Below, piece after piece: positions 1 to 10,372 of a stretch of DNA of 64,000 nucleotides. The stretch is from contig JAALGY010000033.1 in NCBI GenBank assembly GCA_032358165.1, positions 2,666,001-2,730,000 on the forward strand, written 5' to 3'. The notes under the pieces were generated by a model that saw only the letters and a program-made list of their open reading frames with translations, ran no database searches and had not been told where the DNA came from. The position numbers and the translations under genes were made by a program. Position 1 is the stretch's first letter. The number at the start of each line of letters is the position of its first letter. This DNA is from Diplosphaera chodatii (Eukaryota; Chlorophyta; Trebouxiophyceae; Prasiolales; Stichococcaceae).

Positions 1-798
1 CCAAGAGCCTCCTTGACGGCTCTATCACTCTACCTGCAGATGAAAGGCGAGCACTGGCTACGGAAGCCTGCAGACAAACAGGAGTAGATGTGGTACCCTT
101 CCGCAATACAGTATCACGCTGACATGTGCAGAAGTTTGGTGTTCGGAGCAACACCGTCTCGAAGAAAGTGCGTTGAGGGTGGCGAAGTGCCCTGCAGGTC
201 GTATGTTCTGTTTTTTCACAGCAATGTCAGAATCTAGCATATGCATCGGTAAACTCTATGTCCAGCGTCACACCATGTGCATGCGTCTACGGGTGTAAAG
301 TCTCCTTCGTATCCACAAGGATTGCATGCCAGCATCTGATGCTTGCAGTCGCACCAGGTGTGCCAGTCTCAAAGGCTGAGATCCCACGCGTATGGTGGAA
401 TGTATGTTGCTGATGTTCACTCCAGGGCGCATGTCAGCAAGCTTCATCCTGGCTCCCGTCGCCCAGCAACCTGTTCGATGTTTGTCGACGCATCATTTCT
501 TCTACATTGATACATCTACAATCCAAGATGGTCGCATCAAACATCTGCAGCAAGATGCGGGCAGCACACCTCAGACCAGTCCTCAACCGGTAGCTTGTTG
601 TCCCTGTTACACATATCGAGTGCACAACATGTAGATCATGCAGGTGGTCGGTCTCAGCATGTTTGGGCGGTAAATAACCTTCGCTATTGCCAACGCAGGC
701 TCGAGGCTGCGCGTATTGGGGCAGCATCGTCGCATGTGGGCGGCGCTACTGGTGCCGTGGCAGAGAGCACGCCCTACCTGGCTGCGCCCGTCCTGCAG

Positions 799-2107
799 TT
801 GGGCCCCTGCAACTGGCTGATCAGCCTCTCCGGCGCTGACATCAGCCGCTCGGCCTGCGCTCCGAACTTTGGGCTGGCGACTCTGGACCTGCAGCACGAC
901 AAGTCGCAGGGGGAGCAGGGCACGGGTGTGCGTCTTGACCCACAACATCCTGTGCATCACCCACAGAACTATCCTAGGCGTTGCACGGAGAACACCGTCT
1001 GGTCCACATTGCTAGGTGCTCAACGATCTTTTCAACAATCGCCCCAGGTGACGTCCCAGCCGAGAACCCACGCAATGATGTGCCCCCTATTCCACCAGAG
1101 GAGCGCGAGGCCAACCCAGGTGTAGGCACAGGAACTGTGTGAAACTTCGACACGACAGCGTCTTGCATGCAGCCACATGGCAATATGTGTGCAACCTGGT
1201 CGCCCTGACATGCCCTCATGTACAGCACACGTCTGATACAGCCAGCAACCCATCGTTACCTGCAGATATTCCGCCAAGCCCTGACGAGACAAGCAGCAAG
1301 GCAAACCAGGCAGAGTACAGCAGCCCAGGCGAGCACCCGGCGCAGGACAAAGACAGTCGTGTGAAGCCTGACATGGACAACGCCAACCCCGCAGCCACTC
1401 AGCAGGCAAGCGGCTGCAGCATCTGCTGTCGTCAGCCTGCATCGGAGTACCTTGTAGTGCCAGCCGTGAGTTCTTTGGTGGCCATCGTGCCACGACAATC
1501 TTGTGACAACATCCTGCACTAACCGAGTAGTGCATGTGCTACAGGCGGCCGCCGGAGAGGTTGGCAAGGTCACATTTCAGGATGCCGACGCAGCAGCAGA
1601 GATGCGGCAGTATGTCAGCGCTAACCATGTGGACTTGCGAGTGGAGGTGCGCTTGCAGCCGAGTCACCTGCGCATATCTGCTGCGTGAGCACTTTTGGTA
1701 CATCTCTGGGCAAGCTGTCGGGCGTCGTGCCTTGGCAACTCTTTCTGATCTCCTGCACTTCAGGAACAGTCCTGCAATGACAAGGAGCAGGCCACCAAGG
1801 ATGTGTTCACGGCGCCAGTGGAGACACTGCTGGAAACACCACTGAATGCGTCCACGACTGGTGATGACGACAGCTCGACAGGTGCGCTTTTCCCACATGA
1901 TACCCTGCAGGTTGCACGAGAGCTTTGAAGACCGTAATTCTTGACTCTCTGCTGACGCAGGGAAGGCACTGCTGGCTCCCTTACTGCTTGTGATGGTGTG
2001 CAGGGCCGGCAAGTCACAAAGATGACCCGCCAGGTGTGGATGTTGACCCCAACGCAGTCCCGCCAGCTGATGATCAGAAGGGAACTGACAAGGGCGGCGA
2101 CCAATGA
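799..2107 (+). CDS. Hypothetical acidic, proline-rich protein (5' end undefined)
   Basis: I do not recognise the family. A chain of phase-compatible exons can be read: about 799-925 (or to 1015), 1048-1119, 1266-1465, 1545-1646, 1764-1881 and 2004-2107, ending in TGA. The first exon contains a hydrophilic/Cys segment around LGPCNWLISLSGADISRSAC. The next two encode acidic Pro-rich stretches (DVPPIPPEEREANP, then DIPPSPDETSS). The 1545-1646 exon looks like a small folded segment (EVGKVTFQDADAAAEMRQY). The tail is again acidic and Pro/Asp-rich and ends KGGDQ. All junctions are GT-AG and keep frame, which is the main evidence that this is a gene. I cannot place the start codon; coding exons may lie before 799 or outside the window. 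No signal peptide or membrane segment is visible in the readable part. It could be an extracellular, wall-associated or linker-type protein, but no function is claimed. Confidence 0.5.
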
Positions 2108-2419
2108 TCGATGACCTTGTTGCTAGCCCCTTACCGGCATGGTCCGCAGCAAGCTGCCATTGCTAGCTGCACGGAGCAGGTCGAAATATCAAGCGTCATG
2201 CACAGCGCACACCGAGCTGTTATGGAGTATGTTGTTCACTTTGAGTGCAATGTCGGTGCTGAGGTGAACCCTTTGGTTATGAAGTCTATCACCGAATCTT
2301 ACAACATGCCCCTCACATGCCAGAATAGTGTTACACGGGATCATGTGTTAAATGTATCACAACCCCCACGACATATCAATATGTCTCTCGTAACAGTGCA
2401 CCAATAACAGTACATCATG
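2108..2419. other. Intergenic, convergent gap
   Basis: About 310 bases between the stop of the Pro-rich gene (+) and the stop of the small DUF1639-like ORF (-). One open + frame runs through it but has no family resemblance or splice support. I see nothing else. Confidence 0.4.
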
Positions 2420-2617
2420 TCAGCCGGCATCACGCTCTCCCATCATACGATCCCTATCACGGCCGTTGATCACCGGCGGGTTGCCGCTCGCAGGCGGTGA
2501 GGACCTTCTCCTCCGCTTTGTGTTTGAGATGATGGCTGCCAGATCCTCCTCTATCTCCTGCGGGTCCAGTGTCAATTTGTAGAATGGTCGTTTGTATGGC
2601 AGCGTTGGCGGTGGCAT
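2420..2617 (-). CDS. Small basic protein, DUF1639-like motif
   Basis: A 65-residue ORF on the minus strand starting MPPPTLPYKRPFYKL and ending MGERDAG. Residues about 10-35 read K-x-F-Y-K-L-T-L-x-x-x-E-I-E-E-D-L-A-A-I followed by a run of Arg (KRRRRSS). This resembles the plant DUF1639 motif, in which an aromatic/basic stretch precedes L-x-x-x-E-I-E-E-D and a Pro/Arg-rich basic patch. That is family knowledge plus visual similarity, not a search result. An in-frame TAA lies just upstream of the ATG, so either this is a complete small ORF or an exon with an upstream splice acceptor (a CAG sits about 20 bases before the ATG). The length is short for the plant proteins, which carry the motif in longer disordered chains. 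It could also be chance. Confidence 0.35.
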   Translation of the reverse strand: MPPPTLPYKRPFYKLTLDPQEIEEDLAAIISNTKRRRRSSPPASGNPPVINGRDRDRMMGERDAG

Positions 2618-3175
2618 CCCGCCTTACTTCCTCTGCACTCTGGGCCTTGCAGATGTTTGCGTAACGCAGCACGATCACTGGGTGCCCACACAGCAACAAG
2701 AGGAAGCTGGCCGACACTGTGATAGTGCTGCACCAAAGGTGAATATGGCGTCAGGTTGAGAGAGCTGCCGACCCGGCAATCATACAAGTATCAAGAGCCG
2801 ACTTGCGCACATCAGCAAACGCACTGGGACTGGAAAGCCTGGTCTGCGGCATGAAGTTGCGTAGTGACGAGCGTGAACATCTCTGGCACCCCCCGCTGCG
2901 GGCAGCTGCACAAGTTGCCTGTCTGACGAGGTCCTGCCAGCTTTCAGCGCATCATCACCCTGTGCATCAGCATTCCAGCAGGCGTTGCAGCAGCTTTGCA
3001 AATTATTGATTGCAGATCTGTTTGTGCACACGTAGCCTTCAGTCAGCGAGCGAGGAGTGGGCACAATCACGTTGAAAGACTCGATTTTGAACCATTGTCC
3101 CTGCACATAGTTGATCCCGCAGTTGCATGCATAGTTTGCTGACGCAGATCCGCCACGTATGACACCATCAGCAGC
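2618..3175. other. Intergenic / possible upstream exons
   Basis: This separates the DUF1639-like ORF (-) from the membrane coiled-coil gene (+) and would be a divergent promoter region. Long minus-strand frames exist here, but none has convincing splice-supported continuation. Confidence 0.35.
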
Positions 3176-3932
3176 ATGTCAGCGTCAGGATCGGATCTGC
3201 CATTGGTGAAGCCCTCTGGAAAGCTCAGGTGCCCCACCTTGCCGCTCCGGTCAGAGTGCAATAGACAACAATCGATTGAAATCGTCGCTCTCACGTGCTG
3301 AAGCACGATCAACTCAGTGTGAAAGCTCCTCGCTGGTTGATGAGTTTGTTGTGTGTGCCAGGTCCCGCTCCTGGCTGAGTGGCATTGGGGCGGTGCTCTT
3401 GCTGATCTGCGTCTTATCATGGAACCATCATGTCATGCACAGGTATACATTTGGTGGATGCGCATCAAGCCAGCGCTACAGGGCGATCAGGCCTTGTTAC
3501 ACATCTGATAGCCCACATGATCTGCGCAGGTATCAGATACAGAAGGAGGATATGTCAAAGCGCATCGCAGCTTTGCAAAGGCAGCTGTCGTCCTCACAGT
3601 CCAGCGCAATGCAGGCGCAGTTTGCGCATGAAGAGTACAAGGTGAGTTCGCGAGGGCTGTATCACGGTTCAATGGTAGTGATGGTGTGACATGCTGACAA
3701 AGAGTGGCGTGGTGGGCGGCTTCTACCACATGTAGCGGTGACCCGAGCAGAAAGTTTCTTGCTGCAGGAAATCGCCAAGGACGAGGAGGAGATTCGGGAG
3801 CTGCGTGCACGTATCAAAGTGCTTGAGGGGCAGTTGAAAGGATGTAAAGACTGCAAACAGAAGGGCGGCAGAAAGGGCATTGGCAGACATTTGGTGCACT
3901 TTCGAAGGAGGCAGTACCTCCTTGCCGCTTGA
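3176..3932 (+). CDS. Small type II membrane protein with coiled coil
   Basis: Four exons with matching phases: 3176-3228, 3362-3442, 3530-3641 and 3768-3932, giving 136 residues. The protein starts MSASGSDLPLVKPSGKL. It has one hydrophobic segment at about residues 21-41 (WLSGIGAVLLLICVLSW), a heptad-rich coiled coil from about residue 46 to 110 (for example SKRIAALQRQL and EIRELRARIKVLEGQL), then a C-x-x-C (GCKDCK) and a basic tail ending QYLLAA. The layout (short N-terminal cytosolic part, one TM, then coiled coil) suggests a type II membrane tether or a Golgi-type protein, but I do not recognise a named family. The start is chosen because the first exon's phase 2 donor joins exactly to the TM exon and no stop intervenes. 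An apparently conserved-looking antisense frame over exon 1 is considered a shadow. Confidence 0.6.
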
Positions 3933-4946
3933 TGCTCATGAAGCACGCAGTCTACAGACCCCAGGCTAAACACTGCCGTTCTGCTCACCAAACGACCCAG
4001 CACTGACTGATCAATCATAATCAGCAAAGCAGCAAACCAACATCGCCTGATATTTCATAAACATGCTGAACATGAATGGGCGGTCTTGCACCACTCGAGG
4101 GGACATCTTGCAATATAACTACAAGCAATACAAAGGCACAGATGGGTGCCTCATGAAGCTGAGAAGCGCGCAGTTGCAGCACCCGGGACGAGCTCCATGA
4201 GCCGCGCGATGCTGGCATCGTCGCGCCATTGCAGATGCCCGACCCACGGGTCACCAGATCCACCCTTTGCAGCAGCGGTGACCCACAGCCTGGAAACACA
4301 AGGGGCACACTGCGCGTCAGTATTCATGTTATCCTCACACAAGTCGCAAGGACTTGGGTCAGTGGGAATCCGATTGAATTGGAATCGTCATCCGCGCAGA
4401 TGACACATGAAATGCAGGTGGCCAGTGATCGTGTTGCATGCCTCAGACATCCAAGGAAGGTAAGCTGCATCAGCTCTCAAGCCCGGCAAGGCGAAAGCTC
4501 TAGAGCGGGCACTGCGAATGTGTTCTGAGAAACGCCCTTATTTGGAATCTTCATCATCGGCATGCCATATTGTGGGGAGAAGATGCACATGCTAGATACT
4601 GGATTGCTGCAGATCATAGCCACCTGTGCGTTGCTAGGTGGAGGTGCGAGGAGGCCCGGTATGCGACCAGCTGTGCTCCAAGTGTCAGTCGATGGCGGAT
4701 GACGGCCAACTGATGCCTGCAGGGCAGGTGACACGCATCTCAACTCGGACCGATACTGTACAGCAAAGTGGCACACATGGTGATGAGCTGCGTCAGGTAG
4801 AGCTAATAGCTGTCCGCATATAAGTCGGCCTGGACTTGTCTTGGACAGGGATAACTTGATTTGTTGATCATCATCCGCAGCTGCGCAAAGGCAAACACAG
4901 CTGCACAAGATGCAGCAGGAGCGAGGCGCACCTGGTTGCGGAGTCG
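3933..4946. other. Unresolved interval with exon-like pieces on both strands
   Basis: On the minus strand 4151-4289 reads as a terminal exon: a strong pyrimidine tract and CAG acceptor, then LWVTAAAKGGSGDPWVGHL and a tail ending ARFSAS-stop. I could not find a phase 2 donor that joins it to upstream exons. On the plus strand pieces at about 4348-4418 (ending SSAQMTHEMQ before a GT) and about 4637-4797 (CDQLCSKCQSMADDG) also have good splice borders, and a Gln/Lys-rich piece follows at about 4881. Only one strand is likely to be coding in each part. Without transcripts I cannot say whether this is one small gene, two, or UTR. Confidence 0.3.
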
Positions 4947-5442
4947 CTACTCGGCAGCGGCAACGGCTGCTGCAGCTGGCAAGATGCGTCGTGCCCACTT
5001 CTGCACCCTGTGTGTGTTTGGCATGGTCGGCAGGTCCGGCTGCTTCTGGATGAGGTACCTCAGGACACGCTCGTCAACCCTCAGGTTGTGCTCTACATCC
5101 CCCAGAACGCTGGGTGCCGCCTTAAACTGCAGCTGCCACACGTCTGCCTGCGGAACGCAGCAAACTGTCACAGACACGATTCAATGGAAGTGTTTGAGTT
5201 GCATCTTGAAGAGTGTTTGCCCAGGCAGCAGCCGCCTTTTGGACACGACCGTCTCGCACCTGGTCAAACTTGCCGGCCGGCTTACGGATCTCGTATGCAA
5301 GCTGCTGTTCGCCAAAAAATGTCACGTCGGTGAGCACACCGCCGCGTGCCAGGACGGCCTGGCTGGCTGTTCTGATGATCTGGGTCAGGGCCTCCTTGCC
5401 CGCCTGTGGCCGCGTCAGGCAGAACAGCGCGTACAGAGGCAT
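4947..5442 (-). CDS. Mitochondrial (organellar) small ribosomal subunit protein bS6m
   Basis: Two exons, 5260-5442 and 4947-5147, give a 127-residue protein. The start MPLYALFCLTRPQ matches the first beta strand of bS6, and LAYEIRKPAGKFDQ followed by WQLQFKAAP and a run with LRVDERVLRYLI follow the bS6 order (beta1, helix, beta2-3, helix, beta4). The protein binds 16S-type rRNA in the platform of the small subunit, usually with bS18. There is no long N-terminal leader, as is common for mitochondrial bS6m, so mitochondrial rather than plastid location is inferred. The length is close to bacterial S6. It lies upstream of nothing on the same strand within 0.5 kb except the 3' end of the acetolactate synthase. 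The single intron joins in phase 0. Confidence 0.85.
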
Positions 5443-5957
5443 GCTGCCGTGTTTGGTTCACATCAAGACAGTGAAATTCACATTGCAAACAAGACTGGCG
5501 GCGCCGTCGTTGCCTGAGCAGGTTTGTAGGAGGGATGTAGCAGGGGAAGGTGACGATGTAGGAAAGGCTCGTGACATCTGCTTCCAGTGTCATAAGGGGC
5601 ACCAATGCTGGAACGCCCTGCACCTTACAGCAGACCGCACGCTTACCCTTAGCAGGATCTCAACTTCACACCCTCAAGCCTTGTTGTTCAGCCACGAGGT
5701 TGCTGCAGCAAGCTGCCCTATGCCCTGCCCCCTATGCAAAAGCCGCCCACCAAAACACTGCGCAAGCAAGCTGGCACCACAGAACAATGCCTTCACCCCG
5801 GCTGCATTACAGCAGGACACTCAAGACACTTGATGCCTGAAACTGGCCCAACCTACACGCGATGATGACACCCGCAGCTGCAAACTCAGCTCTGCAGGGT
5901 GCTGGTCACACTGTTGTATACACTGCGCTTCGGCGCATTGCCACGCTCGCTGGCGCC
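5443..5957. other. Intergenic, tandem gap
   Basis: It holds the 3' flank of the acetolactate synthase gene and the 5' flank of bS6m, both on the minus strand. I see no further coding signal. Confidence 0.5.
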
Positions 5958-8900
5958 TCAGTACGAGACAGAGCCGTCGCCCTTCGTGATGATGTCCTTG
6001 AAACTGCCGCCGCCAGGGATCATGGGCAGCACGTGCTCGATGTGCGGCACCTACACCACACAGCAGCCAGACATCAGGGCCGTAGGAAGGCCAGCCCTGA
6101 ACCCTCGGCTCTGCGATGCCAATGCTATGCCGACTCGACTCGCATCCTCATGTGCATGCAGAACGACAGCCCACGGGGGAGGGCACGCACCATGATGTCC
6201 AGCAGGTAGGGGCCCGGGGTGTCCAGCATCTCCCGAATGGCTGCACGCAGCTCACTGGGGTGGCGCACGCGCTTGGAGGGCACGCCAAACCCGCGCGCAA
6301 TGGTCACGAAGTCGGGGTAGATGTCCGTCTCTTCCTGTGTTTGATGGTACTCTGCCTCCTGCGACAGGCAGAAGCAAGATGTGAGCTGCACCAGCCTTGC
6401 GGGGGCGACGTGTGCTGGGCATTGAGCGCTGAGCGGGCATGCTCGCAGTCATACACGATTTGTGCCGGGAGGGGAGCATACCCTGCGGCCCAGGTATGTG
6501 TGCGCGCGGTTGGCCTTGTAGAAGCGGTCCTCCCACTGCACCACCATCCCCAGATGCTGGTTGTTCAGGATGAACATCTTGGTGGGCAGCTTGTCGATGG
6601 CCACAGTTGCCAGCTCCTGCAGGCACGGGGGGAAGCAATGAAGCGAGCATGACTTTGCCATAGCGGTGCAGCTCCAAAGACGATACATGCTGCCTGCACT
6701 TCAGCGACAAGCGCAGACATGGCACTCCCAGTACCTGGACATTCATAAGGAAGGAGCCATCGCCATCAATGTCCACAACTGGCTTGGTGTCACGGTGCGG
6801 CTCGTCAAGCGCAGCGGCAGCACCAAGTGCCGACGGCAGGCCGAAGCCCATGGACCCCAGGCCACCTGCCGGAAATAAGGTCGGCACCGTCAGCATTGGG
6901 TCGGAATTGTACTGGTGCAGAGACAGTCATGCGCAGACATAGCAGCGCAGACAGCGCGAATGGTGAAGCACCGGTGCCCAGGTTGCTCCTTCCCCGACAG
7001 CTCACCTGACGTAGCCCAGTGACGAGGCAAGTCGTAGTCGTACCACTGTGCTGCCCACATCTGATGCTGGCCCACGCCTGTTGTGATGACTGCCTTGCCA
7101 TCTGTCTCCTCGTGCAACATCTGCAGCAGAGCAGCAATGAATGACTCAAGCCGGGCTTAGTGAGCAGAAACTCATCCCAACATGTGGGTTGCAAGCACGC
7201 TCCGACCAAGCTGTATGCGTAGGGCGTTACCTGGATGGCACGCTGTGGGATGATGACATCATCACGCTCTGGGAACACCATTGGGTGGTCAGCCGCCTGC
7301 TGCTGCAGGGTGGCCTGCCATTCTGCAAAGGAGCCCTCTTGCAAGGGCGCAGCCTCCAGGCCCTTGTTCAGCGCCGCCAGCGCCGGCCGCGTCTCAGTGC
7401 ACATCGGGATGTGCGCCTCCTTGTTCTTATTGATCTCAGCAGGGTCCACATCGATGTGCACGATGCGCGCCCGCTCTGCAAACGTCTCCAGCTTGCCTGC
7501 AGTTGCGGGACGAGAGTAAGTGCCACTGTATGTTACCGGCACGCTGCAACACTCGTCAATTCAGAGCAAGGCTGAGGCCTACTAGTTCATCCTATAAAGG
7601 TCAATAATTTGAGGGGACCCCATAAATTCATTGAAAAGAGACATGACACACGACAGGCCAGGGTCCTGCTATTCACCTGTCACACGGTCATCAAAGCGCA
7701 CGCCCAGCGCCAGCAGCAGGTCGGCGTCATTGACGGCGTAGTTAGCGACCACGGTGCCGTGCATGCCCAGCATGCCCAGCGACAGCGCGTGGGACTCGGG
7801 GAAGGCGCCCAGCCCCATGAGCGTGGACGCGACCGGAACGCCGGTGCGCGCCACGAAGTCGCGCAGCTCCGGCGCGGCGTCAAGGCAGCCGCCCCCCACG
7901 TACAGCACCGGGCGCTCCGCCTGCAGCAGGGTGCGCAGGGTTCAAGGGCCAGCTGAAGTGAAGAAACCACGGGGCCACGCTTGCAGCACGAGGGCCACAC
8001 TGATCAAGGAAGCACCTATCAACCTGCGATGTGTGACATGACTACACATGTTCACGTGATATGCTCAGAGCCCAGCTTCGTCACAGCTCCCCTGTCCTTG
8101 ATGTCATGTTTCGAGGACACGGTGCCCTGCTCCAAAAGTCAGGCGCAGTGGGCAACATGTGAGATGCCAAGGAGAGCGGCAGCAGCAGTGTGGTGCCAGA
8201 AGACGCCAGGTGCGCAGGGTGGCAGCCCTACCTCGCGGAGCGCCTGGATGACGGCGTCCACCTGCTCGGGCACCGGCTCCTGCGGCAGGCGGGAGATGTA
8301 GCCATCGATGGCCATCGGCTGGTCGAAGTCTGGCATCGCCAGCTGCTGCTGCACATCCTTCGGCACATCGACCAGCACTGGGCCTGGCCGGCCTGACTTC
8401 GCCAGGTAGAAAGCCTGCACAGCATAGCAGGCTGTGTCATTCAAACCGTTGACCAGCACCCAACCACACCACAGCCACGTCAGCGGCAGCCTGTGTCAAC
8501 CAAGGAACATGTCCAGCAGCTGTCGAGCAGAAACCACGCACCTCCTTCATGACGCGCGGCAGGTCTGCGATGTCCATGACCAGGTAGTTGTGCTTGGTGA
8601 TCTGACGCGTCACCTCCACGATGGGCGTCTCCTGGAAGGCGTCTGTGCCGATCATGCGCCGTGGCACCTGCACAGAGCAGCACAGCCTTTAACATATGCT
8701 TCCAGTCTGCGTTATGGTGAATCGAACGAGCTTCTCCAAAGCATAAGGCAGAAAAAGGAAGGGCGTTGAGGGCTACCTGCCCAGTGATGGCAACAAGCGG
8801 CACAGAGTCCAGCAGCGCGTCCGCAAGCCCGGTGACCAGATTGGTGGCGCCTGGCCCCGAGGTCGCGATGCACACACCCACGTCGCCTGTCACCTTTGCA

Positions 8901-9558
8901 TAGCCCTCTGCCGCAAAGATCTCGCCCTGCAGTCGTGATGGGAGGCGCTGCTGAGCTGCTTGCACGATCTGAATGCATGACCGCTGACAAAGTGCAGCAG
9001 CTCGCACCAGAAACCTTGAGCGTTATGTAGGACATGTGGGACATACAAGCGACTGCTACCTGCTCGTGCCGGCAGAGGATGTTGCGGATGGACTGGCTGC
9101 GCGTCAGCGCCTGGTGGATCTCCATGCTGGCGCCCCCCGGGTAGGCGAAGAGTGTCTGCACGCCCTCCCGCTCGAGGCACTGCACCAGGATGTCCGCCCC
9201 CTTGCGGGGCTCGCTGCCAAACCTGTCCACCCACTCTGCAGGCGGCTGCTGCGCGGCCGCTGACTGCAGGCCGCGGCGCTGTGACTCGAGCTGCACAGTG
9301 ACCACACACGCGTCACAAGAGCCAAACAGACCAAATGGCAGGCGACATTGACAACCAACAGCCTCACGCATGAACTGCAGCAGACACCCAGCAACTGCTC
9401 ACTTCTGCTGCCTGCTCCGGGGCTGGCGACGCTGTGACTGCCTCTCGCATCGGCCTGCCGCCAGTGAGCGTGGCCTCTGCCCGCAGGCTGCCCCGTTCAT
9501 GGCTGCAGCTGCATTGGCAAGGCAACGCGCTCCGCCTCAGTAGCCTGCAAATCAGCAC
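5958..9558 (-). CDS. ALS: Acetolactate (acetohydroxyacid) synthase, catalytic subunit, plastid
   Basis: Catalyses the ThDP-dependent condensation of two pyruvates (or pyruvate plus 2-oxobutyrate), the first common step of Val, Leu and Ile synthesis; plastid in algae. Twelve exons: 9403-9558, 9060-9290, 8777-8926, 8542-8667, 8232-8414, 7677-7920, 7231-7496, 7006-7120, 6735-6865, 6482-6616, 6191-6358, 5958-6050; total 665 residues. Residues 1-52 and the start of exon 2 look like a transit peptide. Visible motifs are [15 protein letters not shown] with the ThDP-activating Glu in [45 protein letters not shown], the metal/ThDP-binding GDGSFLMN with [15 protein letters not shown], and the C-terminus [17 protein letters not shown]. 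All phases agree. The position matching Arabidopsis Ser653 is Gly; the other well-known inhibitor-contact positions (Ala122, Pro197, Asp376, Trp574) look unchanged. Start: first ATG in the frame that splices cleanly. Confidence 0.95.
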
Positions 9559-10372
9559 GCGGCAGCGCAGGAACTCTACACAACAACAAGTTCAGCCTGA
9601 TCAAGTGTTTTGTATAGCCTGAGTCACCTTGCTCCAGTTGTGTACGTCTGCCGCCGCCAGGCATCTGTTCTGAGGGGCACACCCTGCAACACAAGCTGAA
9701 CCATCAGCGGCACGGCGCAGATGCAGGTGGGACAGAGCTGGCATGTGTTTCATGAAGCTGACAGATTATGGCGCATGTGGCCACGCAGCAGACAGACTGC
9801 CTAATGAGTAAGGTTCCGACGTGTGTGCTGCTAACACAGGGGACGGGGGCAAGGCGCAGCGACGCACGGTGACGCCAGGGCGGGCAACGGGCGACCAGTG
9901 GTGCGCCAGGCGTCCGGACAGAAGCCCCTCAGACGCCGGCAGCATCTTGGCTTCCTGTGCGCCGTCCCCAGCAACACCGCCGTGTGGCAGCGACGGCCAA
10001 GCTCCCTCGTTCTACAGCACCGATCGACCGCGTCTATGGCAAGATTGTATCAACTGACGGCGTTGCGCGATTCACGCGTCTGGATGCAAACTGCACCTTC
10101 CTCCCATCCTCCGCTGTGCGCGTACAGCGGGACGATAGACTCCCTGGAGGTCAGGCAGTCCCGCATAAATGTGAAATTTAGCACCCTGTCAAAAGCGAAT
10201 TCAAGACACCCTGACGTGTAGTCACCTCGTGCAAACTGGATAGATTTTACTCGAGGCAAGCCTTGACGGGCACGGTGTCCACGGCATAACAAACACCCGC
10301 GGAGCCTTGAGAGAGTATAGAATAGACAGCCAGTGCGTGCTTCACTTAGCGTTGGCTCGAGCGGCCACAGCA
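9559..10372. promoter_or_regulatory. Divergent upstream region of ALS and sigma factor genes
   Basis: About 0.8 kb between the start codons of two nuclear genes for plastid proteins read in opposite directions. It must contain both promoters and 5' UTRs. I see no clear TATA element or repeated motif, and open frames here have no family support. Confidence 0.45.

Noticed and set aside
1..798. Short open frames on both strands as further genes
   Set aside because: No splice-consistent chain, no family similarity and no reliable start; may be the 5' part or upstream region of the first gene.
3067..3420. Minus-strand frame with VGHLSFPEGFTNGRSDPDAD resembling a leishmanolysin segment
   Set aside because: It is the antisense of exon 1 of the membrane coiled-coil gene (3176-3228) and its flank. 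No HExxH zinc site follows on the minus strand and splice borders do not fit.
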